64,000 bases of DNA from Uloborus plumipes (lineage: Eukaryota; Arthropoda; Arachnida; Araneae; Uloboridae). The stretch is from positions 24,685 through 88,684 of the forward strand of contig JAXGGA010004418.1 in assembly GCA_038373865.1 (NCBI GenBank), read 5' to 3'. Position 1 is the stretch's first letter. Every line of letters starts with the position of its first letter. The notes below the pieces were generated by a model. It was not told where the DNA came from and did not search any database. It was given only the letters and a program-made list of their open reading frames with translations. Shown piece by piece: positions 51,001 to 54,821 of this stretch. The translations under genes were made by a program, and so were the position numbers.

Positions 51001-53406
51001 ATCTGACTGTTCATTCAAAAGTTATTGGGAGGGGGGCATATTTTTCCCCATCTGAAGACATTTTCCATTTTAATTTTTCCATATTTATTTTATTTATGTA
51101 TTTTTTTTTTTTTTTTTGTATGGTTTGGACTTGGCGATATTTTTAAGAATGCATTATTTATTTTATTTATTTAAACCCCATCAGTCACCATCGGACCTAC
51201 CCTGATGAGGGTTTAACCAGATGTGATGACTGGGAGGAAAAGAAAAACCAACGCACGATCAAGCGCACGCTGAGAAACGTACATTATGACTGGACATCAA
51301 TTCACATAATATAATGTTCAAATTACTTGAAAAAAAAAAAAAAAAGAAAAACAAAAATTTGATGTTTACAGAAACAGGCAATAATATTTCTATATAAGTT
51401 TTTAGGCGGGAAATTTGAAGTCTTCCATTTGAGTGCTGAGTAAAAATATTATTTTATGCAGATTCTTGCGAGTAGCTGGATGTAGAAATGAACTATATTT
51501 TTGGATACTGGAAGTTTGGAATTATATGTTGTAGTATTTCTTATAGAAACATGCTTTCACCTCATCAATATAAGTCCTATTTTCTCAAATCGTGCATTAA
51601 TTTATCAGTTTCTGATTGATAAAAGGTAATGCAGAAAGAAAAAAAAATAAGACATTTTAAATTCGAATAAGCGGGGTATTCGTTTATCCGTTACCCGATT
51701 AAGCAGAGACGACAGTATTTCTGAAAACTTCGAAACTAAGTGGTATCGTTTTAAAATGCCTGTTTAAATATCGAATCTATCAAATCAAGACATTCCAAGG
51801 AATTACACTTGGCGCAAAACGCCGATCGGAGGTTGTTAAAACCATCGCTGGATGTTACTTTCCTGTTTTCGATGCAAAGTGAACAGCCCCTCTTTTCGCG
51901 AATTTGCATATAGGTATCTCTTTCTCGAGATTAAACCCACATTTTGATAAGTTAACAAAATCCCTAATCCGAGAGAAAAGAGGGGATTAGCAACGCTCGT
52001 ATGCTCCGGAATTAAGGACGGAGGAAACGAAAACTTTGATCAACTGATTGTTTCAAACAACAAAACGAGAACAGTTTCCTAAAATCGTTTAAAAGATGCA
52101 AAGCAGAAAGCAAGTTCTTCCTCCAAAAAACAGAAATTTTCGTCGCAAATGTGTGCCATTGTGTCTCTCACAATCTGCATTTGACTGGAAGGAAGTCAGT
52201 TAGCTTAAATGAGGCTAGTTATTTTCATTTCTTCTGAGAAACACGTGCCTCAGTCATACTTACGAGTAAAAATTATTTTTATTTCTAAATGAAATTAAAG
52301 TTTGAAAATTTTCATCAGCTGCTCGGCGGTATTTGAGCGCCTCAAACAGTGTTAACGTCATATCTGCTTGGAGAGAAATATAAGAGATACTGTACAACAA
52401 AGGCGTGCCATGTTACCTATAGATAGGTGACGAAATTAATACGATCAGGTTTTCATCGTATAGATGTACAATGATTTTTAGAACTAATTTCCCATTTTTT
52501 CAAAGCATTGTTTTCTTAATTTAAACACTTGTAAGACATTCATACTATGTAACTACTAGGTGACCCGTGCGGAATTCCGCAAAAAAACCTCTAAACTTAA
52601 AATTTAATACGACAATTTTTATTGGCTTCATTTGCACAACATCGCCATCTACTGCCGTCGTTCTGACAACTTTTCAAAGAGATCAAAGACACGTTCACTT
52701 TTACAACTACTATACAAAAGTGATACCCTATATTAAAATCAAATACCCAAGGCTACTACTAAACTAAATACCAACGTTATCGCAAAACTACCATAGTATT
52801 TTGAAACAATAAAAGTTACAATTAAGGTTTACCGAGCTAAGCCTTGGCTTGGCTTGAAATGTCGCATTTAAAATTGATTTGAACAACAATGGTAACGATT
52901 TTGACAGTTGAGCAAAAAATTTAACTTTTTCAAACTTCAATCGCTTATAAGTCGCTTAAACGTGGATTTTCGAGATTCTCGTTACGCGGCGCTAGCGGAG
53001 AAACGTTCTAAAGAACGCATTTTTTTAAATCTTTCGAATGAAATCAAAATGGAGACGATACGACAATTATTTCGCTAGATAGAGTCAATTTTGTGCCCAA
53101 AAATTGAAGTTCGAATAAAAAACGAACCGACACTTTTTAGAGGGTGGGTCTAATTTTCGTCAATAGCCCGCGGGATAAGCTTCAAAATCATAAATTTTCT
53201 TGCAATTCGATAAAGAAATGAGCGAGTTTCGACCGGGTATAGGATTCGGCTTAGAGAAATAATATATGGAGATGGCTTATCTGTAAAACTTTTAAAAAAA
53301 TGATATGGGATATTATAACATGTAACTGTTTTGGGGAAGAGAAAATTTCATCCCTAAAAATACAATTCATTCTTATAGTTTGATGGAAAAAAGGGGGATT
53401 ATTATC

Positions 53407-53437
<31 letters not shown>

Positions 53438-54790
53438 TTTGATTCAAGACGAATCGAGAGTTCCAATTTAACACAGTGCGGTGCAGATCGTTCACCTCTG
53501 AAAATTTTTTCAATCCACTTTCAAAAAGATCTATATTTTTAGTTAAGTTACATTAGTTAATTTTTCTGAGCAAACAAAACGGAGTTTCTATCTTTCAACT
53601 TTGCTTCCACGAATGAAAAATTTAAATGAAGGTAAACAAAATTAAAACATAATTGTCCACCCACTCTTCTGATGTCAAATGCTGAATGCTCAGAGAGCAA
53701 AATTTTCAAATGATGATGCAAAGAAATCACACATTTTACCAACTTGATGTAGTAAATGCAACAAAAAGAAAGAAAAGCTCAAAATGCAAAAGATAATAAT
53801 CGAGATTACTTAAAAACGAGATAAAGTTATAAAATAGAGTTTAAATATGATAAGATAAAGAAAGAAACGGGTGGGGGGAGCTCACAAGACAAAATGTGAT
53901 CTACTTCAAGGTCACATCTGTTTTTTTTAACCCCTGATTTCTGACTCACGTTTATTTGTTGAAAACCAACTCAGCTTTCAACATAGGTCTATTGGACAAG
54001 TTAAGCGATTTATTTTACACAACAAAAGAAAAAAAAAAGGAGGGGCATTCAAAAAATTGCAAATATTGAGGGAAAAGTGCCAAAGAATGAAAAAAAAAAC
54101 AGAAAATCATAGCTGCATGGAAGTCTTATGCCAATTTCATGTCTCATTAATCGTGCAGTTAGCTTCTTTAAGAAGTAAAGTCACAGAGATGTCAGAATGA
54201 CAATTTAGAATGAAAGCAAAGATGCATTTTAGTTTCACGCTGATCTAAACCTCTTTGTTGGATCGAAAAACGCAGTTTTATTAACGACTAGATTTAAAGC
54301 TTATAAAAAAGGGGGAAAGGGGAGAAACCCCTTAGAAAAACTTCCAAAAAATATACCTGTCAAATATCGTGAATCCAAAAGCTGTTCTTCAAAAAAATTC
54401 ACTTTCTCACACATCATGACCGCAAAAATTAGACTTAAAAATTACACTTTTTGTTTTTCGTTTTTTGATTTAATGCGAGTTCAGCTGTCAACTCTTACGC
54501 AGACAATAATAATCATACAAATAACAATAAACAGTAAAACACAATAAATTAAAAACTTAAGTCTTAGTTTCATAAGAAATAAAAAAAAAAAAAAAAAGAG
54601 GGAGTGGAAGAATATAAGACTAGAAATGAAAGTTCTTACTTCCACCTAAAACTACAGTTAAAAACATGAAATAAAATATTTTCCATTATTTTTTTACCAA
54701 TTAACTAGTAGTAAATCTGCAGCAATATGGACACTTGCATACCGCGAGACCCTGTCCTAATGGGCCCACGAGCAAATGGGGGACTGAATT

Positions 54791-54821
<31 letters not shown>

